DNA of 64,000 bases from Bacteroidota bacterium (GTDB taxonomy: Bacteria; Bacteroidota; Bacteroidia; Bacteroidales; UBA12077), in assembly GCA_020444275.1 (NCBI GenBank), contig JAHLLG010000001.1:496001-560000 (forward strand), in the 5' to 3' direction. Position numbers and translations under genes: made by a program. Shown in pieces: positions 28,695 to 38,460 of this stretch. Each line of letters begins with the position of its first letter. Position 1 is the first letter of the stretch. Under the pieces are notes generated by a model. The model was not told the origin of the DNA, made no database searches, and saw nothing but the letters and a program-made list of their open reading frames with translations.

Positions 28695-30590
28695 ATGAAT
28701 TATAAGTCATTGCATCATTTTATTGAAAAACTCGAAGCTGAAAATGAACTTATTCGCATAAAAGAGTTTGTTGATCCTGAGCTGGAAATTACTGAAATCA
28801 CTGATCGAATGTCTAAATCTCCTGATGGAGGTAAGGCCCTGCTTTTTGAGAATACAGGCACTAATTTTCCGGTTTTAATAAATGCAATGGGATCAGAAAA
28901 AAGAATGAAATTAGCGTTGGGAGTGAACCATTTTGATGATATAGGCAATGATATTGAAGATTTATTTAAAGATTTTACAAGCCCTAAAGCAAATATGTTA
29001 GAAAAACTTAAGTTGCTGCCTAAGCTTTCAAACATATCATCCTGGATGCCTAAATCTGTTTCAGGTAAAGGGAAATGCCAGGAAGTTGTTCATACTAATC
29101 CTGATTTAAGTATACTTCCTGTATTAAAATGCTGGCCCGAGGATGGTGGTCGTTTTATAACACTGCCTATGGTTATTAGTAAAGATCCGAATAGCGGAAT
29201 AAGAAATATTGGAATGTACCGAATGCAGATTTTCGAAAAAGATCTGACCGGAATGCACTGGCATAAACATAAAGTAGGAGCCCGCCATTTTGATGAGTAT
29301 AAGAAACTGGGTAAAAAAATGCCTGTGGCTGTAGCAATTGGTGGAGATCCGGTATATACCTATTCGGCAACAGCTCCGGTTCCTGATAATGTTGATGAAT
29401 TCTTACTTGCAGGTTTTTTACGGAAGCAAAAAGTTGAGTTGGTAAAATGTATTACACAGGAGCTAGAAGTACCCGCCGATGCCGATTTTGTTATCGAAGG
29501 ATATGTTGATCCACAAGAAGATTTTATTTGGGAAGGACCGTTTGGTGATCATACGGGATTTTATTCCTTGGCCGATTGGTACCCTAAGTTTCATGTAACG
29601 TGTATAACACATCGAAAAGATGCTGTTTACCCTGCTACTATTGTAGGCGTTCCGCCAATGGAAGATGCATGGATTGGAAAAGCAACCGAAAGGATATTTC
29701 TAAAACCTATTCAGTTGGCTATTTTACCCGAAGTAATTGATTATGATTTACCATTCGAAGGTGTTGCTCATAATATTACCATTGTAAAGATTAATAAAAC
29801 ATATCCTGGACAGGCTGTAAAAGTTATGAATGCTCTTTGGGGAGCGGGCCAGATGATGTTTAATAAAATAATGATTGTTGTAAATCAGGACGTGGATATT
29901 CATAATTACAATGAACTATCTGTGGTGATAAGTAAAAATACAAATCCTGCAAGTGATATTCACTTTATGTCCGGACCTTTGGATGTGCTCGATCATTCCT
30001 CATCAAAAGCTACCTATGGTAGTAAAATGGGAATAGATGCAACCATTAAGCTGGATGAAGAGAAATTAGATGAAGAAACTGCAAATAATCAGGAAAAAAT
30101 AGATATTGATACCATACAAAAGAAATATTCCGGCATCAATACTTTTAATCTGATTAACGATATAGGTGTTTTAATATTATCAGTTAACAAAGATAGTAAA
30201 AATCAACTTGAGAAGATGATCCGTTCATTATCAGAAGAGGAGTCATTGAGTAGTGTTAAGTTCATTTTAATGGTTGATCAGGATGTTGATGTACATGACT
30301 TAAATATGATTAGTTGGTTAGGATCAGGTAACATTGATCCGAAAAGAGATTCTTATATTGTAATATCGGATAAAACAGGTTATTCAAGAATTTTTATTGA
30401 TGCAACAAGAAAATCATTGGCTAAAGATGGTTTTAAAAGAGATTGGCCTAATATTGTTGTTTCAAACTTGGAAACTATCAAAAAAGTTGATGAAAATTGG
30501 CCCAACTACGAATTAGGTGAATTTATCTCGTCACCATCGTTAAAATATAGAAAATTGAATAAAAACAGTGGAGCTATTGCTAACGAATAA
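28695..30590 (+). CDS. UbiD-family prenylated-FMN decarboxylase
   Basis: A 631-residue member of the UbiD family, cytoplasmic enzymes that decarboxylate aromatic or alpha,beta-unsaturated acids using prenylated FMN. Family landmarks are visible: LPVLKCWPEDGGRFITLP in the N-terminal region, FIWEGPFGDHTGFYS with the catalytic Glu, and IVGVPPMEDAWIGKATERIF. The length is longer than E. coli UbiD (about 497) and fits the menaquinone-type branch (futalosine-pathway decarboxylase). Quinone biosynthesis is therefore the likeliest role, but no other quinone gene is in the window. It starts 104 nt after eno behind a terminator. Substrate is uncertain. Confidence 0.88.
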   Translation: MNYKSLHHFIEKLEAENELIRIKEFVDPELEITEITDRMSKSPDGGKALLFENTGTNFPVLINAMGSEKRMKLALGVNHFDDIGNDIEDLFKDFTSPKANMLEKLKLLPKLSNISSWMPKSVSGKGKCQEVVHTNPDLSILPVLKCWPEDGGRFITLPMVISKDPNSGIRNIGMYRMQIFEKDLTGMHWHKHKVGARHFDEYKKLGKKMPVAVAIGGDPVYTYSATAPVPDNVDEFLLAGFLRKQKVELVKCITQELEVPADADFVIEGYVDPQEDFIWEGPFGDHTGFYSLADWYPKFHVTCITHRKDAVYPATIVGVPPMEDAWIGKATERIFLKPIQLAILPEVIDYDLPFEGVAHNITIVKINKTYPGQAVKVMNALWGAGQMMFNKIMIVVNQDVDIHNYNELSVVISKNTNPASDIHFMSGPLDVLDHSSSKATYGSKMGIDATIKLDEEKLDEETANNQEKIDIDTIQKKYSGINTFNLINDIGVLILSVNKDSKNQLEKMIRSLSEEESLSSVKFILMVDQDVDVHDLNMISWLGSGNIDPKRDSYIVISDKTGYSRIFIDATRKSLAKDGFKRDWPNIVVSNLETIKKVDENWPNYELGEFISSPSLKYRKLNKNSGAIANE

Positions 30591-30664
30591 TAGCAAAATT
30601 GAGAAAGTATCTGTTGCTAATACTTTGCTTTAATAGTATTAAATATTAAATTAGCACTATATAC

Positions 30665-33600
30665 ATGAACCTGCGAACCTCCATATCATATATTCTTCTG
30701 TTAGGGATTCTCCCTTTTTTTAATATTTTTAAAGCGCATTCGCAAGTACCAACTATAAATCTTTTTACAATTGAGGACGGATTATCGCAGACTAGCGTGA
30801 ATTGTTTAATTCAGGATAGTAAAGGTTTCCTGTGGGTTGGAACCCAGGATGGATTAAATAAGTACGATGGCTATACATTTCGAATCTTTAGGAATAATCC
30901 GGCCGATACAACATCTTTATCAAATAATTTTATTAACTGCATATACGAAGGTGCCAATGGCAATATTTGGGTAGGTACCAATTACGGATTAAATATGTAT
31001 AATATCCATACCGAAGAATTTATTCGATATTTCCACAATCCGGGTGATATCAATAGTTTAAAGGAAGATGAAATTTATGATATTTACGAAGATAAGAGTG
31101 GATATGTATGGATTAAAACAGAAAATTATTTAACCAGACTAAATCCGCGTAGTAATAAATTCAGGCATTACGAACACTACAATGATGTATTTAATTTTCT
31201 ATCAGTTAATGCAAAATTCTCAATTTTTGAAGATCATAAGGGCCAACTTTGGGTGGGTACTAAAGATGGTTTAAACTATTTTGATCGAAAGCTCGAAATT
31301 TTTAAAAGATATAAGTACGATCCTAACGATAACTCAACACTAAGTAATAATAAAGTAAAAGTTATTTACGAAGATAGTGATCATAACTTGTGGATTGGCA
31401 CAGAACGTGGTTTAAATAAGTTTAATTGGGAAACTGAAACGTTTAAAAGATATTATTATCAAGAAAATAATCCCAAAAGTATCAGTAATGACATTATAAA
31501 TGACATTTTTGAAGATAATGAAGGAAACATCTGGATTGCAACCGAGCTAGGCCTGAATAAACTTGATAAAAAAACAGAAAACTTTAGCGTTTATAGTAGG
31601 TTTATGCATAATAATGATGTAATTCTGGCAACATCATTTACTGATATTTTTCAGGATCATACCGGTATTCTGTGGGCTGGAACATTACAAGGATTGATTA
31701 AAATAGAGAATAAGCGAAAAAGTTTTAAATTATATCGTACATCAAAAGATGGAAAGCCGCTGTTTGCCAATAATTATGTAACAGCAATTTTTGAAAAAGA
31801 AAATACCGTGTGGGTAGGTACTTATGGTGCCGGTTTGTACTTGTTTAATCCCAAATCAAAGCGATCTGTTAAACTGAATACAGAGAACAGTTCTATCGCT
31901 AATAATTATATTCATAAGATATATGAAGATTACGATAACAATATATGGATAGGTACACAAAACGGAATAAGTTTTTATAATACCAACCTTAACAGATTCG
32001 AAGATGTTGATCGGTTAAAATCTCTCAATGTTTTTAAGAATAACAGGATTTTTGATATTGTGCAAGATCAGCAAAAAGATCTTTGGATAGCTTCTAAATT
32101 TGGTTTACATCATTTGCAAGAAGACACTGTTATTAGTTATGTTCATAAGCCGGGTGATTCAACTTCAATTGCTGCCAATCTTGTTTACGACATTCTGTTT
32201 GACACAAAAAATAATTTATGGATTGCTACAGAAAAGGGACTAAGTTATTTAAATACAGACAACAACGAAATTGCGAATTATATAAGACCAGCGGGGGTTT
32301 GCGAAAACTGTTTAAGTAGCAATGAGGTGTTAAGTTTGCATATCGATACGTTAAGAGATTTCCTATGGGTTGGAACGAACGATGGCCTAAATCGTTTTGA
32401 TTTAACGGATAAGGTATTTAAATCATATTCTACTGAAGATGGATTGGCAAATAATTTAATTTACGCAATGCTAGATGATAACTCAGGTGATTTATGGATG
32501 AGTACCAATATGGGAATTTCTAAAATGCATGTCGATGATGAAATCTTTAGCAATTTTGGTGTTTCTGACGGATTACAAGATTTTGAGTTTAATCATGGTT
32601 CAGCATATAAGGCTGAAGATGGAGAGCTTTTTTTCGGAGGAATAGCCGGGTACAACTCTTTCTATCCGGATTCAATAGTTAAAAATGATGTGGTTCCAAA
32701 TATCGAAATAACAGCGGTTGAAGTACTTTCTGATAAAAGTTCAAAGAGAGTTCCATTAGGAGTAGATAGAACTATTGAACTTTCACAGCGGAATAATTTG
32801 GTAACTATTGAGTTTTCAGCATTAGATTTTACAGATCCATTAAAGAATAACTATGCATATAAACTGGAAGGTGTAGAAGATGAGTGGATCAATTTAGGAA
32901 ATAGAAGATATGCTACCTTCTCTAATTTATCACCAGGCAAATATACTTTTCGTGTAAAAGGATCGAATAGTGATCAGGTGTGGAATGAGGTAGGAAAAGC
33001 ACTTAAAATTATTGTCGATACACCAGTTTGGGAAACACGATTTGCATATGTATTTTATATAATTCTGTTAAGTGGACTAATAGTGTGGATTTTCAGGTAT
33101 AGAACACGAAGCCTCAGAAAATCAAATCAGGAACTTAAAGAAAAAGAACAGATTGCAAAGCAAATAGCAAAGCAGAAGGAAGAGCTTACCATTAAAAACA
33201 AAAGTATTACCGACAGTATTGTATATGCAAAAAGGATTCAGGAAGCATTAATGCCAACAATGGGATACTTTAAAGGTATCTTGCCTGAATCATTTATTCT
33301 TTATAAACCAAAAGATATTGTTAGTGGCGATTTTTATTGGATTAATGAGCGAAACAATAAGATTTTTGTTGCTGTGGTAGATTGCACCGGACATGGAGTT
33401 CCCGGGGCTTTTATGTCAATTATTGGCTTTGAGTTGTTACGTAATATAACTGATGAACAAGGCATTGAAGATCCGGATCAGATTTTAAAACAGTTAAATA
33501 ATGGTGTGGCCAACACCTTTGGTAAAGCGGCAGAGAAAGCAAGAATTAAAGATGGGATGGATATTGCTTTATGCGTTATCGATAAAGCAGAATCAAAATT

Positions 33601-33967
33601 AGAATTCTCAGGTGCATTCAGACCGCTATATATGATTCGTAATAATAAAATTGAAGAAATACGCGGCGATAGATTTTCTGTGGGATTATTAAATGAAGGT
33701 GAGAACGATGAAATATCAAAAAGAACAATAAAGCTCGAGAAAAATGATATCTTCTATATCTTTTCTGATGGATACGCCGATCAGTTTGGTGGTCCGGAAG
33801 GGAAAAAATATAAATACAGAAGATTCCGACACTTATTACTTACCATCCATAAACTTCCTTTAGATCAACAGTTAACCTATTTTGACAGAAGTTTCGAAGA
33901 CTGGAAAGGTGAACACGAACAGGTCGATGATGTTTTAATATTGGGATTCAGACCAGTGTTAGAATAG
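30665..33967 (+). CDS. Two-propeller sensor with Y_Y_Y domain and SpoIIE/PP2C-type serine phosphatase output
   Basis: An 1100-residue membrane protein. A signal peptide (about 1-27) is followed by about 14 regulator-propeller repeats of the form D..G.LWVGT..GLN.(Y/F), which would form two seven-bladed beta propellers in the periplasm. A Y_Y_Y domain (YAYKLEGVEDEWINLGN, about 735-790) follows, then one transmembrane helix (YVFYIILLSGLIVWIFRY) and a coiled coil. The cytoplasmic output is a SpoIIE phosphatase, with metal-binding motifs FYWINE, VVDCTGHGVPGAFMS and IFSDGYADQFGG intact. This is the layout of hybrid two-component carbohydrate sensors, but with a phosphatase in place of the kinase. 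The likely output is dephosphorylation of an anti-sigma antagonist (inference); no such partner is encoded nearby. Confidence 0.9.
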   Translation: MNLRTSISYILLLGILPFFNIFKAHSQVPTINLFTIEDGLSQTSVNCLIQDSKGFLWVGTQDGLNKYDGYTFRIFRNNPADTTSLSNNFINCIYEGANGNIWVGTNYGLNMYNIHTEEFIRYFHNPGDINSLKEDEIYDIYEDKSGYVWIKTENYLTRLNPRSNKFRHYEHYNDVFNFLSVNAKFSIFEDHKGQLWVGTKDGLNYFDRKLEIFKRYKYDPNDNSTLSNNKVKVIYEDSDHNLWIGTERGLNKFNWETETFKRYYYQENNPKSISNDIINDIFEDNEGNIWIATELGLNKLDKKTENFSVYSRFMHNNDVILATSFTDIFQDHTGILWAGTLQGLIKIENKRKSFKLYRTSKDGKPLFANNYVTAIFEKENTVWVGTYGAGLYLFNPKSKRSVKLNTENSSIANNYIHKIYEDYDNNIWIGTQNGISFYNTNLNRFEDVDRLKSLNVFKNNRIFDIVQDQQKDLWIASKFGLHHLQEDTVISYVHKPGDSTSIAANLVYDILFDTKNNLWIATEKGLSYLNTDNNEIANYIRPAGVCENCLSSNEVLSLHIDTLRDFLWVGTNDGLNRFDLTDKVFKSYSTEDGLANNLIYAMLDDNSGDLWMSTNMGISKMHVDDEIFSNFGVSDGLQDFEFNHGSAYKAEDGELFFGGIAGYNSFYPDSIVKNDVVPNIEITAVEVLSDKSSKRVPLGVDRTIELSQRNNLVTIEFSALDFTDPLKNNYAYKLEGVEDEWINLGNRRYATFSNLSPGKYTFRVKGSNSDQVWNEVGKALKIIVDTPVWETRFAYVFYIILLSGLIVWIFRYRTRSLRKSNQELKEKEQIAKQIAKQKEELTIKNKSITDSIVYAKRIQEALMPTMGYFKGILPESFILYKPKDIVSGDFYWINERNNKIFVAVVDCTGHGVPGAFMSIIGFELLRNITDEQGIEDPDQILKQLNNGVANTFGKAAEKARIKDGMDIALCVIDKAESKLEFSGAFRPLYMIRNNKIEEIRGDRFSVGLLNEGENDEISKRTIKLEKNDIFYIFSDGYADQFGGPEGKKYKYRRFRHLLLTIHKLPLDQQLTYFDRSFEDWKGEHEQVDDVLILGFRPVLE

Positions 33968-34010
33968 TCTATCAGGCAACTATTAAGTAAATTGTAGTGG
34001 TAAATATATA

Positions 34011-34045
34011 GAACAGCTTCTAGCTGATTTGCTGTTCCATTTTAT
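34011..34045 (+). terminator. Possible terminator between convergent sensor genes
   Basis: Inverted repeat GAACAGC / GCTGTTC with a 13-nt loop, followed on the plus strand by CATTTTATTT. It overlaps the last codons of the convergent histidine-kinase-like gene. The U tract is imperfect. Confidence 0.35.
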
Positions 34046-35753
34046 TTAGTAAAGTTTCAATTTGGAATGGCTTACTAATATAATCATCCATACCGGCAGC
34101 TAAACACTCTTCTTTATCGCCTAACAACGCATTTGCTGTAATAGCAATTATTGGAGTATGCGTATTGGTACTTTTCTCAATACTTCTGATTTTTTTAGTA
34201 GTAACAATACCATTCATAATGGGCATTTGTATATCCATTAGAATAATATCATATTTGGCCGATCCAAATTTATCCAAAGCCTCTTTACCGTTATTAGCTA
34301 CTTCTACATTCTTTACTGCCTTTTTAAGGCTTAAAAGCACTATTTTTTGGTTTATGAGGTTATCTTCAACTAACAGAACATTGGCATCTTTTAGGCTGAT
34401 TTTTTCATCTGATTCGAGTTCCGGAAGCGCAAATTCTTTAGGCTTCTCTTCTTCTTTAGTAAGAGATTCGCCTTTTTTGTATTTCAAAGTGAAGGTGAGT
34501 TCAAACTTTTCAGGTGATAAATCAAACTCCAATGCACCTCCAAGCGATTCAATAATTCTGTTTGCAATATTAAATTCAAGTAATTTTGCAATTGCTGTAT
34601 TTCTGTTTTTCTTCGATTTTTCAGTATTCTGAATCTTGGTAATTTCGGAAACCTGTTCCATGTCTTTTGTCGAAATTTTAAATAAAATATCAACAACACC
34701 ATTTGATTCTGCTACTTTATTTATGAAAAGATCAATAGTGTTTTTACCACTTTTTGTTCTTTTAATAATATTTTCGATAAGATTTAGATATACCTGCTTA
34801 ATCTTAACCGGATCTCCAAATAAATTGAAATCGATATTATCAGCAATATTTAGAGCAAAGTTTATAGTATCAGAATCATCGCCAGTAAACAAATTAATGG
34901 TATTCTTAATGGTTGTTTCAAGGTTAAAGTTTTGATTATAATCTTTACTTTGCAGTAAGTCAACATTTGAAATTTCGGCAATGTTATTTACCACATTAAC
35001 TAGGTTATTGGTAGATGCCTGAATCGTATCAATTAAATCTCGTTGTTTCTCGTCTAAATCAAAAGTATTCACAATATTAGTTACCACCACTAAATTGTTT
35101 AAAGGGGTTCTTATCTGGTGTGAAATTTTGGAGATAAACTCTTCTTTTGATTGGGTTTCATGTTTTGCCTTTTGAATTTCAATATTTAACTCTGCTAATT
35201 TTCTTTCAACAATGTTTTCGTAAATATTTAAAAACAGATAAAAACTAATGTAGAATAGTACGAACAGTAATTGAACTGAAATGCTAAAAGTAAAAGCTAA
35301 ACCAAATAAATCTGGTAAAAATACAAGAACAGCACTTATTATAAAAAATATTAGCGATACAAAGTTACCACGTTTCTTGCCTAATAAGAAAATAATTAAA
35401 GCAGGATAAAAAGTATAAAATAATACACCTTGATTTGCTACTCTGCCTGAAATAACCAACCATACTAAAAATAACGATATCAATACTGTGAAAATAGTTG
35501 AGTGTAATGAATATTTTCCATTATTTCTGAATAGTAAAACATTGATTATAGCCAAAGCAAAAAGAGAAACTAAAACAAAAAATAGCAAAGTATATCCCTG
35601 AATTAAAGATAATACACCAAATAATGCTACGATTAGTATTGTAACTAAATTATAGAAATTAAATATTGTTGCTTTATGAAAATCTTCACTCTTGGTATCA
35701 AACTTATCCGTACTAACTGTACATAGCTTAATTAATTTATCTATAAAATTCAT
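34020..35753 (-). CDS. Membrane histidine-kinase-like protein with intact receiver domain and degenerate ATPase domain
   Basis: A 577-residue protein. About six transmembrane segments span residues 30-175, then a HisKA dimerisation domain has the H-box SHQIRTPLNN (H212). A HATPase-like region with an N-box (YLNLIENIIK) follows, and a C-terminal receiver domain starts near 457 (VLLVEDN, phospho-acceptor D507 in MDIQMPIMNG, Lys in SKPF). The ATPase region lacks both glycine boxes: there is no DxGxG after the FKIS strand and no GxGLGL before IANRIIESLGG. ATP binding in the usual way is therefore doubtful. It may serve as a phospho-acceptor, phosphatase or scaffold for another kinase. It is convergent with the SpoIIE sensor gene. 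Confidence 0.85.
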   Translation of the reverse strand: MNFIDKLIKLCTVSTDKFDTKSEDFHKATIFNFYNLVTILIVALFGVLSLIQGYTLLFFVLVSLFALAIINVLLFRNNGKYSLHSTIFTVLISLFLVWLVISGRVANQGVLFYTFYPALIIFLLGKKRGNFVSLIFFIISAVLVFLPDLFGLAFTFSISVQLLFVLFYISFYLFLNIYENIVERKLAELNIEIQKAKHETQSKEEFISKISHQIRTPLNNLVVVTNIVNTFDLDEKQRDLIDTIQASTNNLVNVVNNIAEISNVDLLQSKDYNQNFNLETTIKNTINLFTGDDSDTINFALNIADNIDFNLFGDPVKIKQVYLNLIENIIKRTKSGKNTIDLFINKVAESNGVVDILFKISTKDMEQVSEITKIQNTEKSKKNRNTAIAKLLEFNIANRIIESLGGALEFDLSPEKFELTFTLKYKKGESLTKEEEKPKEFALPELESDEKISLKDANVLLVEDNLINQKIVLLSLKKAVKNVEVANNGKEALDKFGSAKYDIILMDIQMPIMNGIVTTKKIRSIEKSTNTHTPIIAITANALLGDKEECLAAGMDDYISKPFQIETLLNKMEQQIS

Positions 35754-36033
35754 AGAGATTTAATCATTTAGTTATGTGAACTTACACTACTTTTTAATTT
35801 ACTTTCGTAAATTTACTGAAATATACTATATAATATTGCTTTGAATATTAAATATACAAATTTTTTGACAAATTCATGATATTCTTTGATAATTGCAACT
35901 ATTCACGGCACAATTCATGATAATAACCTTTAGTTGTAAAGATATTATGGAATATGCATCAAAATAAATAAGAATAACTTTAAACAGATTTACTATATTA
36001 GTAGTTAAAATATAAATCAATAAACAGATAAAT
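35754..36033. other. 280-nt divergent intergenic region with an 11-bp direct repeat
   Basis: Very AT-rich. Two copies of AATTCATGATA at 35871-35881 and 35912-35922 start 41 bp apart, about four helical turns, each containing the palindrome TCATGA. No full TAnnTTTG promoter was found on either strand. It separates the histidine-kinase-like gene from the secreted unknown. Confidence 0.5.
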
Positions 36034-36891
36034 ATGAAAAAAATTATTTTGGCAATTGTACTCGGAGTCAGCACTTTATTTGCTAGTGGTCAGGAATATA
36101 TTCCTACTGAGGCTGACTTAAACCAGTTCTTAAACTCAAAATTATATGTTGTATTGGAATCGAATCCCATTGCCGCATATAACTTTAAAATTCAGGATGC
36201 CGTTAAAAAAGCCTGGACGTTAACCGATTATGAGTTTATCTCACTGGATCAGTTCCAGGAAATGTACAATGATCCGGATAAATCATTTTTAATGATGACA
36301 CAGGTTGTGTTCCAGAATGATAAAACAAAGGTTCGATACAATTTTTTAAGTATGTTTATTGGGAAAACAGATGTTGAAGAATTTGAGGATCTTCCGGATA
36401 TTGCAGCAATACCTCTTTCTTATACCGAGGTTGATGATGAATATTGGGTATATAAAATAGAATCGTTAGTTCGGTTTATGCAAACTCATATTCAAAATAT
36501 GAAAGATAATCCGGATATGATAAAGAAAAATATCTTCGAGTATTACAATGAAAATACAAAAGATATTAAGCAAAAGACCCTTTATTTAGTTAAAGATGAG
36601 GTGGCCCCAAATATTGATTCAGAAGCTAAAATTAAAAAGATATATCCATACAAAGTAAAATTTGTTACTCGCGAAGATATAGAAGAAGCGATTACAAATC
36701 GTGATCCTGAAGTGGTCTATTTACATAAGGTAGGTCCGCAAGGAACTCGTTTACGTGCACGCTGTTATAAGATAATTATCGGAGCTAAAGATGCAAACTT
36801 TTATTATTTCGACTGGCATTGGGTTCAAAAAGGAAAGAACTTTGATGGTATGCTTGAAAAAGACTTTAAAAAATTAGCTAAAGGCAAATAA
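36034..36891 (+). CDS. Secreted protein of unknown function
   Basis: I do not recognise this family. The 285 residues begin with a signal peptide (MKKIILAIVLGVSTLFASGQ), and the mature protein is soluble and rich in charged and aromatic residues. It has no lipobox, no type IX sorting domain and only one Cys. The middle contains the helix KIESLVRFMQTHIQNMKDN, and the C-terminal part is a probable beta domain with GTRLRARCYKIIIG and NFYYFDWHWVQKG. It is alone between a divergent sensor gene and hisS, and it is followed by a terminator. The size and export are similar to those of Gld/Por accessory proteins, but I see no sequence match to GldN or others. Confidence 0.75.
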   Translation: MKKIILAIVLGVSTLFASGQEYIPTEADLNQFLNSKLYVVLESNPIAAYNFKIQDAVKKAWTLTDYEFISLDQFQEMYNDPDKSFLMMTQVVFQNDKTKVRYNFLSMFIGKTDVEEFEDLPDIAAIPLSYTEVDDEYWVYKIESLVRFMQTHIQNMKDNPDMIKKNIFEYYNENTKDIKQKTLYLVKDEVAPNIDSEAKIKKIYPYKVKFVTREDIEEAITNRDPEVVYLHKVGPQGTRLRARCYKIIIGAKDANFYYFDWHWVQKGKNFDGMLEKDFKKLAKGK

Positions 36892-36913
36892 ATTAAATGA
36901 TAAATACGCGCAT

Positions 36914-36953
36914 AGAAAATCCGATATCAAATAGATACCGGATTTTCTTTTTT
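36914..36953 (+). terminator. Rho-independent terminator before hisS
   Basis: GAAAATCCG pairs with CGGATTTTC, extended by TATC/GATA after one mismatch. The loop is 5 nt and a T-rich run follows. Confidence 0.85.
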
Positions 36954-36979
36954 GATTTTATAAGGCTTTAAAATTGTTC

Positions 36980-36987
36980 TATATTTG
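36980..36987 (+). promoter_or_regulatory. Probable -7 element for hisS
   Basis: TATATTTG fits TAnnTTTG and lies 23 nt before the chosen ATG (37010). A TTTG at 36951-36954 is 25 nt upstream, longer than the usual 19-21. The element lies inside the N-terminal extension that the ORF track gives to hisS, which argues against that longer start. Confidence 0.45.
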
Positions 36988-37009
36988 CAAAAATTATAAA
37001 AGAACAAAA

Positions 37010-38371
37010 ATGGCTGCACAAAAACCATCAGTTCCAAAGGGTACACGAGATTTTTCGCCAGTTGAAATGGTGAAACGCAATTTTATTTTTGATACTATTA
37101 AAGAGGTTTTTAAACAATATGGTTATCTTCCTATTGAAACTCCTGCCATGGAGAATTTATCTACCTTATTGGGTAAGTACGGCGAAGAGGGAGATAAGCT
37201 TTTGTTTAAGATTCTGAACTCGGGAGATTATCTATCAAAAGTAAAATCTGATTTGAGCGAAGCAGAATCTAATAAGTTAGCTCTGGAGATCTCAGAAAAG
37301 GGATTACGTTACGATTTAACCGTTCCATTTGCCCGTTTTGTTGTGCAGCATCGGAATGATATAACTTTTCCATTTAAGCGTTATCAAATTCAACCAGTTT
37401 GGAGAGCAGACAGGCCACAGAAAGGCCGTTATCGCGAATTTTATCAGTGCGATGTTGATGTTATTGGTAGTGATTCACTTTTAAATGAAGTTGAGTTAAT
37501 CCAAATTATTGACCAGGTTTTTCAATTACTAAATATCAATACGCTTATTAAGCTCAACAATAGGAAAATTTTGTTAGGAATTGCTGAAATGATAGGCGAA
37601 CCCGATAAGTTTATAGATATTACCGTAGCTATAGATAAGTTAGATAAAATAGGAAGAGAAAAAGTAAATGAGGAACTCTCTGCAAAAGGTATTGATGAAT
37701 CTGCAATTGAAAAGTTAAATCCAATCTTTGTGTTGTCAGGCTCCAATAAAGAAAAGTTAGGTTCTTTAAGAGAGGTTTTAAAAGATTCAGAAATAGGATT
37801 AAAAGGTATTGAAGAGGTTGAAACTGTTTTGAACTACTTCGAAACATTAGAAATAAAAACAGAATTAGAACTTGATCTAACATTAGCTCGTGGATTAAAC
37901 TATTATACGGGAGCAATTATTGAGGTTAAGGCCAAAGATGCTGAAATAGGCAGTATTTGTGGTGGAGGTCGTTATGATGACTTAACCGGCATATTTGGCT
38001 TAAAAGATGTTTCAGGTGTTGGGGTATCATTTGGTGCAGATCGTATTTACGATGTAATGGAGCAGTTGGATATTTTCCCCAAAGAGATTGTTGCATCCAC
38101 AAAAGTAATGTTTGTAAACTTTGGTTTAAATGAAGAAGCTTATTGTTTACCATTAGTTCAGAAGTTAAGAAAAGCTGGCATTAATGCTGAAATTTTCCCT
38201 GAATCGGCTAAAATGAAAAAACAGATGACCTATGCCAATAATAAAAATATTCCATTTGTGGTATTGGTAGGTGAAAACGAAATGCAAGAGGAGATGTTAA
38301 CTGTGAAAGAAATGGTTACAGGCGACCAATCAAAAATGACATTTGAACAATTATTAGAGAAATTATCCTAA
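37010..38371 (+). CDS. hisS: Histidine--tRNA ligase
   Basis: Class II aminoacyl-tRNA synthetase charging tRNA-His. The track begins at a TTG (36974) that would add 12 residues and include the promoter. The ATG at 37010 gives 453 residues beginning [17 protein letters not shown], the family start. Motif 1 ([15 protein letters not shown]), motif 2 ([29 protein letters not shown]), the His-specific [14 protein letters not shown] block and motif 3 ([13 protein letters not shown]) are all present. A C-terminal anticodon-binding domain follows. The stop overlaps a tiny ORF by one base (TAATG). Confidence 0.98.
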   Translation: MAAQKPSVPKGTRDFSPVEMVKRNFIFDTIKEVFKQYGYLPIETPAMENLSTLLGKYGEEGDKLLFKILNSGDYLSKVKSDLSEAESNKLALEISEKGLRYDLTVPFARFVVQHRNDITFPFKRYQIQPVWRADRPQKGRYREFYQCDVDVIGSDSLLNEVELIQIIDQVFQLLNINTLIKLNNRKILLGIAEMIGEPDKFIDITVAIDKLDKIGREKVNEELSAKGIDESAIEKLNPIFVLSGSNKEKLGSLREVLKDSEIGLKGIEEVETVLNYFETLEIKTELELDLTLARGLNYYTGAIIEVKAKDAEIGSICGGGRYDDLTGIFGLKDVSGVGVSFGADRIYDVMEQLDIFPKEIVASTKVMFVNFGLNEEAYCLPLVQKLRKAGINAEIFPESAKMKKQMTYANNKNIPFVVLVGENEMQEEMLTVKEMVTGDQSKMTFEQLLEKLS

Positions 38372-38410
38372 TGAATTATAGTAAAAGTAAAATATTAAAC
38401 AGAAAGGGAA

Positions 38411-38460
38411 GAAGGCGACCTGTTCATTTTGCAGGCGGAGATACTCGTTTCCCCTGATGT
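38411..38460 (+). ncRNA. Possible structured RNA element in the hisS-hutH gap
   Basis: An island of higher GC in an AT-rich spacer. GGGAA (38413 region) can pair with TTCCC about 45 nt later. Inside are CCTG/CAGG around a 9-nt loop and a second small hairpin CGGAG-ATA-CTCG. Together they would form a compact three-way junction about 65 nt before the hutH start. I do not recognise it as a known riboswitch. The same stretch is also the 3' part of a 24-28-codon ORF that overlaps the hisS stop (ATG at 38371), an alternative explanation. Confidence 0.3.

Noticed and set aside
34165-34632. 155-codon plus-strand ORF inside the histidine-kinase-like gene
   Set aside because: Antisense shadow of a well supported gene; composition is Ser/Phe-rich as expected from reversed Lys/Glu codons, with no motif or promoter.
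36974-37009. 12-residue N-terminal extension of hisS from a TTG
   Set aside because: It spans a TAnnTTTG promoter element and the ATG at 37010 gives the family-typical start. Similar TTG extensions were rejected for rpsQ, map, the sigma factor, the antiporter and dsbD.
38371-38457. Short ORF overlapping the hisS stop as a real gene
   Set aside because: No recognisable family, and the same bases better fit an RNA fold; kept only as an alternative in the findings.
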